From positions 62,001 to 126,000 of the forward strand of contig JAFWDH010000001.1 of NCBI GenBank assembly GCA_017513135.1: DNA of 64,000 nt, read 5' to 3'. How positions within the stretch are numbered: position 1 is the first letter of the stretch; the number at the start of each line of letters is the position of its first letter. The translations under genes were made by a program, and so were the position numbers. This DNA comes from Oscillospiraceae bacterium (lineage in GTDB: Bacteria; Bacillota; Clostridia; Oscillospirales; Ruminococcaceae). The notes beneath the pieces were generated by a model. That model was not told where the DNA came from. It made no database searches and saw only the letters and a program-made list of their open reading frames with translations. Shown here one piece after another: positions 42,982 to 52,535 of this stretch.

Positions 42982-44336
42982 GTCATCCCAGAGTGATTTT
43001 TGCCGGAACTTCGAGCGGGAGCGGAAAGACCGCTGCTGTATGCGCCGTCCTGTCCCTGCTGAAGAGAAAAGGCATCGCAGTGAGATCCTGCAAATGCGGG
43101 CCGGATTATATAGACCCGATGTTCCACAGGGCGGTACTGGGTATCGCGAGCTCAAACCTCGACCCCTTCTTTTGTGATGGCGATCTTCTGAGATATCTGG
43201 CATGCTCGTGTCCGGAAGATGTTCTGACAGTGATCGAGGGGGTGATGGGATACTACGACGGCACGGGCGAGGACGGTACGGACAACAGCACATATACCGT
43301 AGCTTCAGAGACAGAGTCTCCGGTGATACTTGTAGTGAATGCCAAAGGAGCCGCTGTTTCACTGGTGGCTGCGGTGGAAGGATTCCTGAGGTTCCGTCCC
43401 GACAGCAGGATAAAGGGAGTCCTTTTCAGCCGTATGTCGGCAATGAATTATAAAAATGTATCGGGACTCATGCGAAAGCGCTTCGGCGATGAGGTGGTCC
43501 CGGTGGGGTATATCCCGGAACTGCCGGAGGAATGCCTGATCCCTTCAAGGCATCTGGGACTCATAACCGCTGACGAGATAGAGGACCTGTCGGAAAGACT
43601 CGGCAGGACTGCGGAACTGTGCAGTGATACGATCGACATCGAAGCGATCCTGGGTATTGCCGCCATGGCAGAAGAGCCGGAGTATGCCGCGCCTGAGATG
43701 CCTTCATTCCCGAAGATAAACATAGCCGTAGCAAGAGATGACGCGTTCTGCTTCAGCTACGATGACACGGAATCGCTGTTCAGGAGGATGGGCGCTGATA
43801 TCGAGTATTTCTCACCTCTTTCCGGGGATACGGTCCCTGAGGACGCAGACGGGCTTATGCTTCCGGGAGGTTATCCGGAACTGCACGCGGAAGAGCTTGA
43901 GAGGAACATTTCTTCCCGGGAGAGCGTCAGGGATGCCGTAGAAGGCGGGATGCCGACTATAGCGGAGTGCGGAGGCTTCCAGTATCTCGGAGACGAACTT
44001 GCGGGAAGGAAGATGTGCGGGGTGCTGCCGCACAGCAGCTTCAATACGGGAAAGCTGGTCCGCTTCGGATATGTGACCATAACGTCAAAACACACGGGAC
44101 TGCTCGGCCCCGAGGGGACGCAGATGAGGACGCATGAGTTCCATTACTGGGACAGCACGGATAACGGCGGGTCATTCCATGCGGTAAAACCCAACGGGAG
44201 AAACTGGGACTGCTGCGTCATGACAGACACGCTCTATGCCGGATACCCTCACCTGTATCTGATGTCCTGCATACCCGCGGCAGCTGCTTTCTATAAGAAA
44301 TGTCTTGAATATAAGAATGAGAGGGAAAAGAAATGA
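42978..44336 (+). CDS. cbiA: Cobyrinate a,c-diamide synthase
   Basis: Protein of 452 residues that amidates the a and c side chains of cobyrinate using glutamine and ATP. The N-terminal P-loop domain starts G-T-S-S-G-S-G-K-T, and the C-terminal class I glutaminase domain from about 235 has the nucleophile Cys in A-E-C-G-G-F-Q-Y-L and the catalytic His in H-E-F-H-Y-W. Overlap with the ATPase upstream and cbiC downstream is 4 nt on each side. First biosynthetic gene of the operon although it acts late. Confidence 0.96.
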   Translation: MSHPRVIFAGTSSGSGKTAAVCAVLSLLKRKGIAVRSCKCGPDYIDPMFHRAVLGIASSNLDPFFCDGDLLRYLACSCPEDVLTVIEGVMGYYDGTGEDGTDNSTYTVASETESPVILVVNAKGAAVSLVAAVEGFLRFRPDSRIKGVLFSRMSAMNYKNVSGLMRKRFGDEVVPVGYIPELPEECLIPSRHLGLITADEIEDLSERLGRTAELCSDTIDIEAILGIAAMAEEPEYAAPEMPSFPKINIAVARDDAFCFSYDDTESLFRRMGADIEYFSPLSGDTVPEDADGLMLPGGYPELHAEELERNISSRESVRDAVEGGMPTIAECGGFQYLGDELAGRKMCGVLPHSSFNTGKLVRFGYVTITSKHTGLLGPEGTQMRTHEFHYWDSTDNGGSFHAVKPNGRNWDCCVMTDTLYAGYPHLYLMSCIPAAAAFYKKCLEYKNEREKK

Positions 44337-44947
44337 TCACCGACCCGAGAGAGATAGAGAAGAGGAGCCTCGAGATAATCGAGAGCAAGCTTACGGTCGA
44401 CATACCGCAGGAGAACCTTGCGGTCGTGAAGCGCGTTATCCACACCACAGCCGACTTCGATTACGCCGTGAACCTTGCGTTCTCGGAAGGCGCAGTTGAG
44501 AAGGCGCTGGAAGCGCTTCGATCCGGATGCGATATAGTGACTGACACACAGATGGCGAAGTCCGGCATCAACAAGGCTGCGGCGGAGAAACTGGGCTGCG
44601 CCGTGCACTGCTTCATGAGCGATCTCGATGTAGCCGCAGAGGCAAAGGAGCGGGGATGCACCAGGGCGAAGGTATCGATGGAGAAAGCCGCGAGAGTAGC
44701 CGGATCCGGGATATTCGCGATCGGCAATGCGCCGACAGCTCTGATCATGCTTCGTGAGATGATAGAGGAAGGAAGGATATCTCCGAAGCTGGTCGTAGGC
44801 GTACCTGTGGGCTTCGTAAATGTCGTCGAGTCAAAGGAAGAGATCATGCGGACAGGAGTGCCGTACATCGTCGCAAGGGGACGTAAGGGCGGCTCCACTG
44901 TCGCTGCGGCAATAATCAACGCGCTGATGTATCAGATAACGAGATGA
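44333..44947 (+). CDS. cbiC: Cobalt-precorrin-8 methylmutase
   Basis: Protein of 204 residues that moves the methyl group from C11 to C12 in cobalt-precorrin-8 to give cobyrinate. The catalytic His lies in V-I-H-T-T-A-D-F-D-Y near residue 40, and G-C-D-I-V-T-D-T-Q-M, the G-N-A-P-T-A-L loop and V-G-F-V-N-V-V-E-S-K near the end are all typical. Overlaps cbiA and cbiD by 4 nt. Confidence 0.97.
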   Translation: MITDPREIEKRSLEIIESKLTVDIPQENLAVVKRVIHTTADFDYAVNLAFSEGAVEKALEALRSGCDIVTDTQMAKSGINKAAAEKLGCAVHCFMSDLDVAAEAKERGCTRAKVSMEKAARVAGSGIFAIGNAPTALIMLREMIEEGRISPKLVVGVPVGFVNVVESKEEIMRTGVPYIVARGRKGGSTVAAAIINALMYQITR

Positions 44948-46086
44948 TGCAGAGTTTCATAACAAAAGACGGAAAGAGGATGCGCAGAGGATACACTACA
45001 GGGTCCTGCGCAGCCGCAGCCGCGAAATCTGCGGCGATGATGCTGCTGGAGGACAGACGGCTAGAGTCTGTTCATCTGACTACCCCCGGCGGAGCGGAGC
45101 TCGATCTGCCCGTCACCGATATAGTGATGGGTGATGGCTTCGTGTCCTGCGGCATAGTCAAGGACAGCGGTGACGACCCGGACGTCACGAACGGAATAAC
45201 TGTCTATGCAAGAGTGGAAAAAACGGCTTCGCCTCATGAGATACTTATCGACGGAGGTGAGGGCGTAGGCAGGGTGACAAAGCCCGGACTGGATCAGCCT
45301 GTCGGCAATGCCGCCATCAACTCAGTCCCCCGGCGCATGATGACTCAGGAACTTCTCCAGGTCTGCGAGGACTGCGGATATAACGGAGGACTCAGCGTAA
45401 TCATATCTGTGCCGGCGGGTGTGGAGATCGCTCAGAAGACGTTCAATCCCAGGCTCGGCATAGTAGGAGGGATATCGATCCTGGGCACAACCGGCATAGT
45501 TGAGCCCATGAGCGACGATGCCGTTGTTGAGACGATACGCACCGAGCTTTCGATGCGCGCCGCGGAAGGGAAGAAGTCAGTTCTGCTCATAATAGGGAAT
45601 TACGGCTCCGATTTCATTCAGGACAGTCTCAGGATAGATCCTGAGATCGCGGTGACTACCTCCAACTTCATAGGGGATGCTTTCAGGCTCGCGTCAGAAG
45701 CCGGCTTTGCCGATACGCTTCTCATAGGACATATAGGAAAGACCGTAAAGCTTGCGGGAGGCCTGTTCAACACGCATTCAAAGTGGGGCGACTGCAGGGC
45801 TGAGATCTTCGCGTCCCATGCAGGCATGTGCGGAGCGTCCCGGGAGACAGTGGCTCGCCTGATGGATTCTGCGATGACCGACGATATGCTCTCCATCCTC
45901 GATGAGAGCGGGCTCAGAGAGAAGGTCATGGCCAGCATCATGGATAAGACGGACTATCTGCTGCAGCACAGAACGCTGGGAGCGATGAATACCGCGGTAG
46001 TTTCCTTCTCAAAGGAATACGGCATACTGGGAATGACAGCGAAAGCTGAGGACATAATGGAAAAGATCAGAAAGGAATACTCGTAA
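44944..46086 (+). CDS. cbiD: Cobalt-precorrin-5B C1-methyltransferase
   Basis: Protein of 380 residues that methylates C1 in the anaerobic pathway with S-adenosylmethionine. The N-terminal R-R-G-Y-T-T-G-S-C-A-A-A-A-A-K and the I-S-V-P-A-G-V-E-I-A-Q-K-T-F-N-P-R-L-G segment near residue 160 are diagnostic of CbiD. It is confined to the oxygen-independent route. Ends one base before the next start codon. Confidence 0.97.
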   Translation: MMQSFITKDGKRMRRGYTTGSCAAAAAKSAAMMLLEDRRLESVHLTTPGGAELDLPVTDIVMGDGFVSCGIVKDSGDDPDVTNGITVYARVEKTASPHEILIDGGEGVGRVTKPGLDQPVGNAAINSVPRRMMTQELLQVCEDCGYNGGLSVIISVPAGVEIAQKTFNPRLGIVGGISILGTTGIVEPMSDDAVVETIRTELSMRAAEGKKSVLLIIGNYGSDFIQDSLRIDPEIAVTTSNFIGDAFRLASEAGFADTLLIGHIGKTVKLAGGLFNTHSKWGDCRAEIFASHAGMCGASRETVARLMDSAMTDDMLSILDESGLREKVMASIMDKTDYLLQHRTLGAMNTAVVSFSKEYGILGMTAKAEDIMEKIRKEYS

Positions 46087-46842
46087 ATGGTACATATAGT
46101 CGGAGCGGGCTGCGGAGCCCCTGACCTTATCACAATAAGGGGAATGAGACAGCTTGGAGAAGCTGACGTGATCATCTATGCCGGCTCGCTTGTAAACACT
46201 GAACTTCTTAAGTATGCGAAAGAGGGCTGTGAACTGTACGACAGCGCCAGGATGACACTGGAAGAGATAATCGATGTCATCAGTAAGGCAGAAGAAGCCG
46301 GGAAAACGACTGTCCGCCTGCACACAGGAGATCCGTCGCTTTACGGCGCCATCGGCGAGCAGATGAGCGAACTGGACAGACTGGGCATAGACTACGACAT
46401 CACACCCGGAGTCAGCTCCTTTGCCGGAGCTGCCGCCGCGCTCAAAGCCGAATATACGGTCCCTGATGTATCGCAGACTGTCATAATCACCAGAGCCGCA
46501 GGCAGGACACCTGTTCCGGAGAAGGAGAATCTCGTTTCTCTCGCTTCACACGGAGCGACTATGGTGCTGTTCCTCAGCACCGGACTGCTGGAGAAGGCGA
46601 CTGCTGAGCTGACTGAGGGAGGATACAGCCCCGATACACCCGCTGCCATCGTATATAAGGCGTCGTGGGATGACGAGAAGGTCTGCCGCTGCACGCTTGC
46701 AACGCTCAGGGAGACTGCAGAGAAGAACGATATCACAAAGACTGCTCTAATCGTCGTCGGAAAGTTTCTGGAAGAAAGCAATACGAGATCGCTGCTTTAC
46801 GACCCGGGTTTTTCGACGGAGTTCAGGGAGGCGCAGAAATGA
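46087..46842 (+). CDS. cbiF: Cobalt-precorrin-4 C11-methyltransferase
   Basis: Protein of 251 residues of the tetrapyrrole methylase fold; methylates C11 with SAM. The N-terminal V-G-A-G-C-G-A-P-D-L-I-T, the V-I-Y-A-G-S-L-V-N motif near 35 and H-T-G-D-P-S-L-Y-G-A near 80 match CbiF/CobM. The start codon directly follows the cbiD stop; it overlaps cbiG by 4 nt. Confidence 0.96.
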   Translation: MVHIVGAGCGAPDLITIRGMRQLGEADVIIYAGSLVNTELLKYAKEGCELYDSARMTLEEIIDVISKAEEAGKTTVRLHTGDPSLYGAIGEQMSELDRLGIDYDITPGVSSFAGAAAALKAEYTVPDVSQTVIITRAAGRTPVPEKENLVSLASHGATMVLFLSTGLLEKATAELTEGGYSPDTPAAIVYKASWDDEKVCRCTLATLRETAEKNDITKTALIVVGKFLEESNTRSLLYDPGFSTEFREAQK

Positions 46843-47855
46843 CATACGGCATCTTCTGCTTTTCAGATGCGGGAGCCGGACTGGCTCTCCGGCTATGCGA
46901 GATGCTGAGACTGGATACCTGCGACGTGCATTCGACCGCGAAATATGCTGAAAAGTACGGCTTCACTGCACACGTCAGCATATCTGCCGATATGGGAGAC
47001 CTGTTCCGCGGGAAAGACGCGCTGATCTTCATTGGGGCGGCCGGGATAGCGGTAAGGTCGATCGCCCCGCATGTCGTGAGCAAGGTCTCCGATCCTGCGG
47101 TCATAGTCATGGACGACAGAGGCAGGTTCGTGATCTCACTGCTCTCAGGGCATATAGGCGGAGCCAACGAGCTCGCAAGGGGGATCGCAAAGCTCATCGG
47201 AGCCCAGCCGGTGATCACGACAGCTACGGATGGAGCAGGGAGATTCTCCTGCGACGCATGGGCGGTGACACATGACTGCGCGATCTCGTCCATGGCGGCT
47301 GCCAAGGACGTTTCCGCGGAGATACTTATCCGGGACGTGCCGGTCACATCGGAGTATCCGCTGCCGGAAGAGCTTCCGGCTGGCCTGACGGCTTCTGATT
47401 CGGGAGAGATCGGGATATTTATCGGAATACATAAAAGAGAGCCTTTCTCAAGGACTCTCAGACTGATGCCACGGTGTGTGACTCTGGGCATCGGATGCAG
47501 GAAGGACATATCTGCCGAGAGCGTGATGGCGGCTGTGCATACGGTGCTGGACCCGGAGGATATAGACATCAGGGCAGTCGGAACGATCGCCTCGATAGTT
47601 AATAAGAAAGACGAGGCAGGACTGCTTGAGACGGCGCGTATGCTCGGAGCCAAAACGGTATTCTACACTGCGGATGAACTCAATGCAGTGCCGGGAGAGT
47701 TTGACGAATCCGATTTCGTAAGAAAAACGGTCGGCACCGGAAACGTGTGCGAGCGCGCGGCGGTGCTTGCCGGAGGAAGACTGATCATAAAAAAGACAGC
47801 CGTCAACGGGGTTACCGTGGCGGTGTCAGTACAGGAGCGGAGGATAGAGTTTTGA
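46839..47855 (+). CDS. cbiG: Cobalt-precorrin-5A hydrolase
   Basis: Protein of 338 residues that opens the delta-lactone ring of cobalt-precorrin-5A and releases acetaldehyde. The N-terminal CbiG domain contains D-D-R-G-R-F-V-I-S-L-L-S-G-H-I-G-G-A-N, the middle linker varies, and the C-terminal domain has G-I-G-C-R-K-D-I. Acetaldehyde released here could be reduced by alcohol dehydrogenases. Overlaps its neighbours by 4 nt on each side. Confidence 0.96.
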   Translation: MTYGIFCFSDAGAGLALRLCEMLRLDTCDVHSTAKYAEKYGFTAHVSISADMGDLFRGKDALIFIGAAGIAVRSIAPHVVSKVSDPAVIVMDDRGRFVISLLSGHIGGANELARGIAKLIGAQPVITTATDGAGRFSCDAWAVTHDCAISSMAAAKDVSAEILIRDVPVTSEYPLPEELPAGLTASDSGEIGIFIGIHKREPFSRTLRLMPRCVTLGIGCRKDISAESVMAAVHTVLDPEDIDIRAVGTIASIVNKKDEAGLLETARMLGAKTVFYTADELNAVPGEFDESDFVRKTVGTGNVCERAAVLAGGRLIIKKTAVNGVTVAVSVQERRIEF

Positions 47856-48580
47856 AAAAGCTTATAGTTGCGGGTATCGGAGCGGGAAACTACGACGGGC
47901 TGACCGTCGCGGCAGTCAAGGCACTGGAAGGCGCCGACCTCATAGTGGGATATACGGTCTATTGCGACCTGATAAAGCCGTATTTCCCGGATAAGGAATT
48001 CGTATCCACTCCCATGATGAAGGAGATAGAGCGCTGCAGGATCGCGCTGGAGCATGCTGCTTCCGGCAAACTGACGGTCATGATCTGCAGCGGAGATTCC
48101 GGGATCTACGGAATGGCATCGCCCGTGCTGGAATTAGCCGGAGAGTACGGCGTTGAGGTGGAGGTCATACCCGGTGTCACCGCCGCGGCTTCAGGCGCGG
48201 CGCTTCTGGGCTCCCCCATAACATGCGATTTCGCGGTGATCAGCCTTTCGGATCTGCTAACGCCCATGGAACGCATCGAGAAGAGACTTGAAGGCGCAGC
48301 TATGGCGGACCTCTGCATCGTGCTCTACAACCCTTCCAGCCGAAAGCGCGCGGATTATCTGCAGCGAGCGTGTGACATAGTGCTGAAGTACCGCGGTGCT
48401 GAAACGGTGTGCGGAATAGCGAGGAATATCGGCAGAGAAGGCGAGAGCAGCACCGTCCTGACCCTTGGCGAGCTCAGAGATACTCCAACGGACATGTTCA
48501 CCACGGTTTTCATCGGAAACACCGAGACGAAGGTCATAGACGGGCATATGGTGACGCCCAGAGGATACAGGAATGAGTGA
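47852..48580 (+). CDS. cbiH: Cobalt-precorrin-3 C17-methyltransferase
   Basis: About 242 residues, tetrapyrrole methylase fold. V-A-G-I-G-A-G-N near the start, V-G-Y-T-V-Y near 35 and S-G-D-S-G-I-Y-G-M-A near 80 identify it. Starts at a TTG whose TTGA overlaps the cbiG stop, with GGAGG 8 nt upstream. The open frame extends further upstream but that part overlaps cbiG and lacks a ribosome site. This is the short CbiH form without the iron-sulfur domain of some CobJ proteins. Confidence 0.95.
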   Translation: MKKLIVAGIGAGNYDGLTVAAVKALEGADLIVGYTVYCDLIKPYFPDKEFVSTPMMKEIERCRIALEHAASGKLTVMICSGDSGIYGMASPVLELAGEYGVEVEVIPGVTAAASGAALLGSPITCDFAVISLSDLLTPMERIEKRLEGAAMADLCIVLYNPSSRKRADYLQRACDIVLKYRGAETVCGIARNIGREGESSTVLTLGELRDTPTDMFTTVFIGNTETKVIDGHMVTPRGYRNE

Positions 48581-50534
48581 GAAGATCTGCATATTTGCAG
48601 GGACGACAGAAGGAAGGAAACTGGCTGAGCTGCTCAGGGAAAGCGCTGAGCTGACCGTCTGCGTCGCAACAGAATACGGAGAGGTGATGCTGGAAGGGAT
48701 AGAAGGCATCGCCGTACGTACGGGAAGGCTGGATGAGCAGGAGATGGAGCAGATGTTCCGTGAGGAAAGCTTCAGCAGGATCATCGACGCCACACATCCG
48801 TATGCTGACATAGTGACCGGAAACATTGCGTCTGCCGCAGAGAAGGCAGGCATTCCTGTCATCAGGATACTGCGTGGAGGCGATAAACATATCACGGATG
48901 CTGTCTATGTGGCATCTGTCGCAGAAGCTGCAAAGTATCTGGCCGAGCATGACGGCAAGGTCCTTCTGACAACAGGTGCCAAGGAGCTGGCTGCATACTC
49001 AGGCCTCGACATGACGAGAGTATGGGCGAGGGTCCTGCCCTCTGCAGCATCGCTGGAAGCCTGTCTTCAGGCAGGAGTTCCGACAGCCCATATCATAGCG
49101 GCGCAGGGACCGTTCTCAAGAGAGATGAATGCAGCACAGCTCAGGATGATCGGGGCGGATTACCTCGTTACCAAAGCGTCAGGCAGAAACGGCGGCTTTG
49201 ATGAGAAGATAGAGGCGGCTGCCGATGCCGGCGCTGTTGCGGTGATAATCGGGCAGCCTCCCCAGCTGAGGGGGATGACCCTGGACGAAGCAGTGACAGA
49301 GCTCGGTAAAGAGCTGTCCCTGCCTGGAAGAAAAGTATCTATAGTCGGCATAGGGCCGGGCAGTCATGACCTGATGACATCCGCAGCGAGGACCGCTCTC
49401 GAGGAATGCGATGCAGTCATAGGCGCATCGTCAGTGGCTGCGATGACCGGCACCAGAAAACCTGTTTTCAGTGAATTCCTTCCCTCAGGTATCCTGAAGG
49501 TGCTTGATGAGAACCCTTCTCTCCGCAGCTTCGCCATCGTTATGAGAGGCGATACGGGGTTCTTCAGCGGAGCAAAACGCCTGGCGGATCAGCTGAGCGG
49601 CTTTGACGTGACTGTGATCCCGGGGGTATCTTCGGTGTCTCTCCTTGCCGCGAGGCTCGGCGTAAGCTGGGACGATGCTGAACTCATCAGCATGCATGGC
49701 AGGGACCAGAACATTGCGGTCCTGACCGGAAGGAACAGAAAGATGTTCGTGCTGTGCGGAGGAGACAATACTCCGGAAGCAGTGTGTGCCAGACTTGAAA
49801 AATACGGATTCGGGAATGTCGACGCGGCTGTAGGCGAAAACCTTTCATATCCGGAGGAAAAGGTGACAAAGGGAAAGGTGTCTGAACTGGCCGGTATGAA
49901 GTTCGACTCCCTCTCCGTGCTCTACCTTGAGAATGACAGGGCTTCGAAGCGCCTGAAGACCGGGATACCGGACAGTGAGTTCACGCGTTCAGATGTCCCT
50001 ATGACGAAATCCGAGATCAGGGCAGTGTCGCTTTCCAAGCTTCAGCCTGAGAGCGATTCGGTTATCTGGGATGTCGGATCCGGAAGCGGGTCCGTCTCAG
50101 TGGAATGTGCCCTGGCAGCATATAACGGGAAAGTATATGCGGTGGAGAAAGAAGAGGATGCCGCGGAACTCACGGGCAGGAATGCTGTCCTGTTCGGGAC
50201 AGACAACATAGAAGTGATAAGAGGCACGGCTCCGGACGCTCTGGCTGACCTTCCCGCACCGACGCATGTGTTCGTTGGAGGAAGCGGAGGAGGGCTGGAG
50301 AAGATCATAGCCGTATGCCTGAGCAAGAACCCGGACGTCAGGATCGTTGTAAATACAGTTACTCTTGAGACTCAGGCGGAAGTGCTGGAGTGCGCGAAAA
50401 AGTTCGGCTTCAGCTTCTTTGAGACCGTTTCACTGAGTGTTGCGCGTTCCAGAAAAGCCGGCAGATACAATATGATGCTGGCTCAGAATCCGGTCTGCGT
50501 GTTTACGATGCAGGGAGGGAAAGCCGGTGAATGA
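48573..50534 (+). CDS. cbiJET: Fused precorrin-6A reductase, C5- and C15-methyltransferase/decarboxylase
   Basis: Protein of 653 residues uniting three steps. CbiJ (residues 1-250) begins F-A-G-T-T-E-G-R and has A-T-H-P-Y-A near 75. CbiE (about 253-450) begins V-G-I-G-P-G-S-H-D. CbiT (about 465-650) has W-D-V-G-S-G-S-G-S-V-S-V-E, the SAM-binding loop. CbiE-CbiT fusions (CobL type) are common; a triple fusion with CbiJ at the front is found in some Firmicutes. Overlaps cbiH and cbiB by 8 nt each. Confidence 0.95.
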   Translation: MSEKICIFAGTTEGRKLAELLRESAELTVCVATEYGEVMLEGIEGIAVRTGRLDEQEMEQMFREESFSRIIDATHPYADIVTGNIASAAEKAGIPVIRILRGGDKHITDAVYVASVAEAAKYLAEHDGKVLLTTGAKELAAYSGLDMTRVWARVLPSAASLEACLQAGVPTAHIIAAQGPFSREMNAAQLRMIGADYLVTKASGRNGGFDEKIEAAADAGAVAVIIGQPPQLRGMTLDEAVTELGKELSLPGRKVSIVGIGPGSHDLMTSAARTALEECDAVIGASSVAAMTGTRKPVFSEFLPSGILKVLDENPSLRSFAIVMRGDTGFFSGAKRLADQLSGFDVTVIPGVSSVSLLAARLGVSWDDAELISMHGRDQNIAVLTGRNRKMFVLCGGDNTPEAVCARLEKYGFGNVDAAVGENLSYPEEKVTKGKVSELAGMKFDSLSVLYLENDRASKRLKTGIPDSEFTRSDVPMTKSEIRAVSLSKLQPESDSVIWDVGSGSGSVSVECALAAYNGKVYAVEKEEDAAELTGRNAVLFGTDNIEVIRGTAPDALADLPAPTHVFVGGSGGGLEKIIAVCLSKNPDVRIVVNTVTLETQAEVLECAKKFGFSFFETVSLSVARSRKAGRYNMMLAQNPVCVFTMQGGKAGE

Positions 50535-51504
50535 CCGTTTTATACTTCAGACGCTCGCGATCCTGACAGGATTCGTGATCGACTGGTTCATAGGTGACCC
50601 GTACAGCCTTCCGCATCCCATCGTGGGGATCGGGAAGTTTATAGCGTTTCTTGACAGAAAGCTGCGGGTCGGGAATGGAGACAAAAGAGACATATTGAGA
50701 GGAGCGCTGACTGCGGTCATCGTGGTCCTTGTGTCTACGGCGGTCCCCGCGCTGGTACTTGAACTGATGTGGAGGATACATCCTGCCGCCTACTATGCGG
50801 TGAGCAGTGTGATGTGCTTTCAGATGCTGGCCGCAAGGCAGCTCGTCATCGAGAGCAGCAAAGTGCAGAAGGCGCTGGAAGCTGCTGACACCGAAGCCGC
50901 AAGAAAGGCTGTCGCGAACATAGTGGGGCGCGACACTGATGTGCTGGATGATAAGGGCATCTGCCGCGCAGCAGTGGAGACTGTGGCGGAAAACGGATCG
51001 GACGGGGTCGTCGCTCCTCTGTTCTGGATGTTCCTGTTCGGCGCAGCAGGCGGATTCTTTTACAAATCAATTAATACGATGGACTCGATGCTGGGATACA
51101 AGAATGAAAAATACCTGTATTTCGGAAGGGTACCTGCAAAAACGGATGATATCGTCAATTACATACCGGCAAGACTCGCAGGCCTGCTGATGATCGCAGC
51201 GTGCCCGTTCCTTCATCTTGATACTAAGAACGCCTGGAAGATATTCCGCCGCGACAGATATAAGCACGCCAGCCCGAATTCCGCGCAGACGGAATCAGCG
51301 TGTGCCGGAGCACTGGACATAAGGCTTGCAGGAGACGCGGTCTACGGCGGAGTAGTTCATAAGAAAGAGTATATCGGAGATCCCATAAGGGAGATCGAAC
51401 CTGCGGATATAAAGAGAGCGAACGATCAGATGTATCTCTCATCCGTGTTCATGCTGATTGCAGGTCTTTTGATAAGGATCGGAGTTCATCTTATATGTAC
51501 CTGA
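50527..51504 (+). CDS. cbiB: Adenosylcobinamide-phosphate synthase
   Basis: Integral membrane protein of 325 residues that attaches aminopropanol phosphate to adenosylcobyric acid. The N-terminal D-W-F-I-G-D-P-Y-S-L-P-H-P-I-V-G-I-G and the internal N-G-S-D-G-V-V-A-P-L-F-W and N-T-M-D-S-M-L-G-Y-K motifs are CbiB hallmarks; four to five hydrophobic segments are seen. It overlaps cobD by 10 nt; CobD makes its other substrate. Confidence 0.96.
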   Translation: MNDRFILQTLAILTGFVIDWFIGDPYSLPHPIVGIGKFIAFLDRKLRVGNGDKRDILRGALTAVIVVLVSTAVPALVLELMWRIHPAAYYAVSSVMCFQMLAARQLVIESSKVQKALEAADTEAARKAVANIVGRDTDVLDDKGICRAAVETVAENGSDGVVAPLFWMFLFGAAGGFFYKSINTMDSMLGYKNEKYLYFGRVPAKTDDIVNYIPARLAGLLMIAACPFLHLDTKNAWKIFRRDRYKHASPNSAQTESACAGALDIRLAGDAVYGGVVHKKEYIGDPIREIEPADIKRANDQMYLSSVFMLIAGLLIRIGVHLICT

Positions 51505-52535
51505 AGCATAAGAATCCCCACGGCGGGGACATTTACTCACATGACATACTGCTGGATCTTTCATCCAATATGAATCCGGAAGGAATGCCGAAGGAAGTCG
51601 CGGAGGCTGTCCGCAGTTCTGCAGAGAGCTTCGGAGTCTACCCCGATCCGTATTGCAGAAGGCTGAGAGAAGCCATCTCTGCCGCAGAGAAAGTGCCGTA
51701 TGACAGTATCATCTGCGGAAACGGCGCCGCGGAACTCATATACTCCTATGCTTACAGCCTTCCTAAGGACCGCCCGGCTCTCATAGTATCACCGACATTC
51801 AGTGAGTATGAGGCAGCGCTGAGCGCGGCAGGCATCGGTACGGTCAGCTATCTTCTCAGGAAGGAAGAGGGCTTCAGTCTGACTGACGGCATCCTGGATC
51901 TGGATATGTCAGATTACTGCGCGGTATTCATATGCACGCCCAATAATCCCACCGGGCTGACAGCGGACCCGGAACTGCTGGAAAGGATCGCGTCGACCGG
52001 GGTGAAGGTGTTCTGCGATATGTGTTTTCTTGATATGACAGATCGCCCGGACAGATACGACATACCGGATCTCATCGGCCGGTACCCGAACGTCATGATA
52101 CTAAGGGCGTTCACCAAGAGCTATTCAATGGCAGGTATCAGACTCGGATATGCAATTAGCTCGGACGGCGGACTTCTGGAGACCATGTCGGAAAAGACAC
52201 AGTGCTGGAACGTGTCTTCCGTGGCTCAGACCGCGGGTGAGGCGGCACTTGAGTGTACTGGGTGGCTCAGGGAGTCAGTCAGAAAGATCAGCGCCGAGAG
52301 GGCGAGGATGACAGAAGCACTTGTCTCTGCCGGGATAGAGGTCTGGCCGTCGGAGGCAAACTACCTTCTTCTCAGGACGGACGCCGACCTTTACGGCGAG
52401 ATGCTTAAGCGAAGGATACTGATCCGCGACTGCTCGAACTACGAGGGGCTGGGAAAAGGTTATTACAGGATAGCGATACGGACCGAAAAGGAGAACGAGC
52501 TGTTCCTGAATGCTTTACGGGAGGTTTACAGATGA
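51495..52535 (+). CDS. cobD: L-threonine-O-3-phosphate decarboxylase
   Basis: PLP enzyme of 346 residues with the aminotransferase class I fold; decarboxylates threonine phosphate to aminopropanol phosphate. The N-terminal H-G-G-D and [16 protein letters not shown] near 155 and the PLP lysine in [13 protein letters not shown] near 213 fit. CobD resembles histidinol-phosphate aminotransferase; the location between cbiB and cbiP fixes the choice. Lacks the C-terminal metal-binding domain of some homologues. Confidence 0.92.
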   Translation: MYLKHKNPHGGDIYSHDILLDLSSNMNPEGMPKEVAEAVRSSAESFGVYPDPYCRRLREAISAAEKVPYDSIICGNGAAELIYSYAYSLPKDRPALIVSPTFSEYEAALSAAGIGTVSYLLRKEEGFSLTDGILDLDMSDYCAVFICTPNNPTGLTADPELLERIASTGVKVFCDMCFLDMTDRPDRYDIPDLIGRYPNVMILRAFTKSYSMAGIRLGYAISSDGGLLETMSEKTQCWNVSSVAQTAGEAALECTGWLRESVRKISAERARMTEALVSAGIEVWPSEANYLLLRTDADLYGEMLKRRILIRDCSNYEGLGKGYYRIAIRTEKENELFLNALREVYR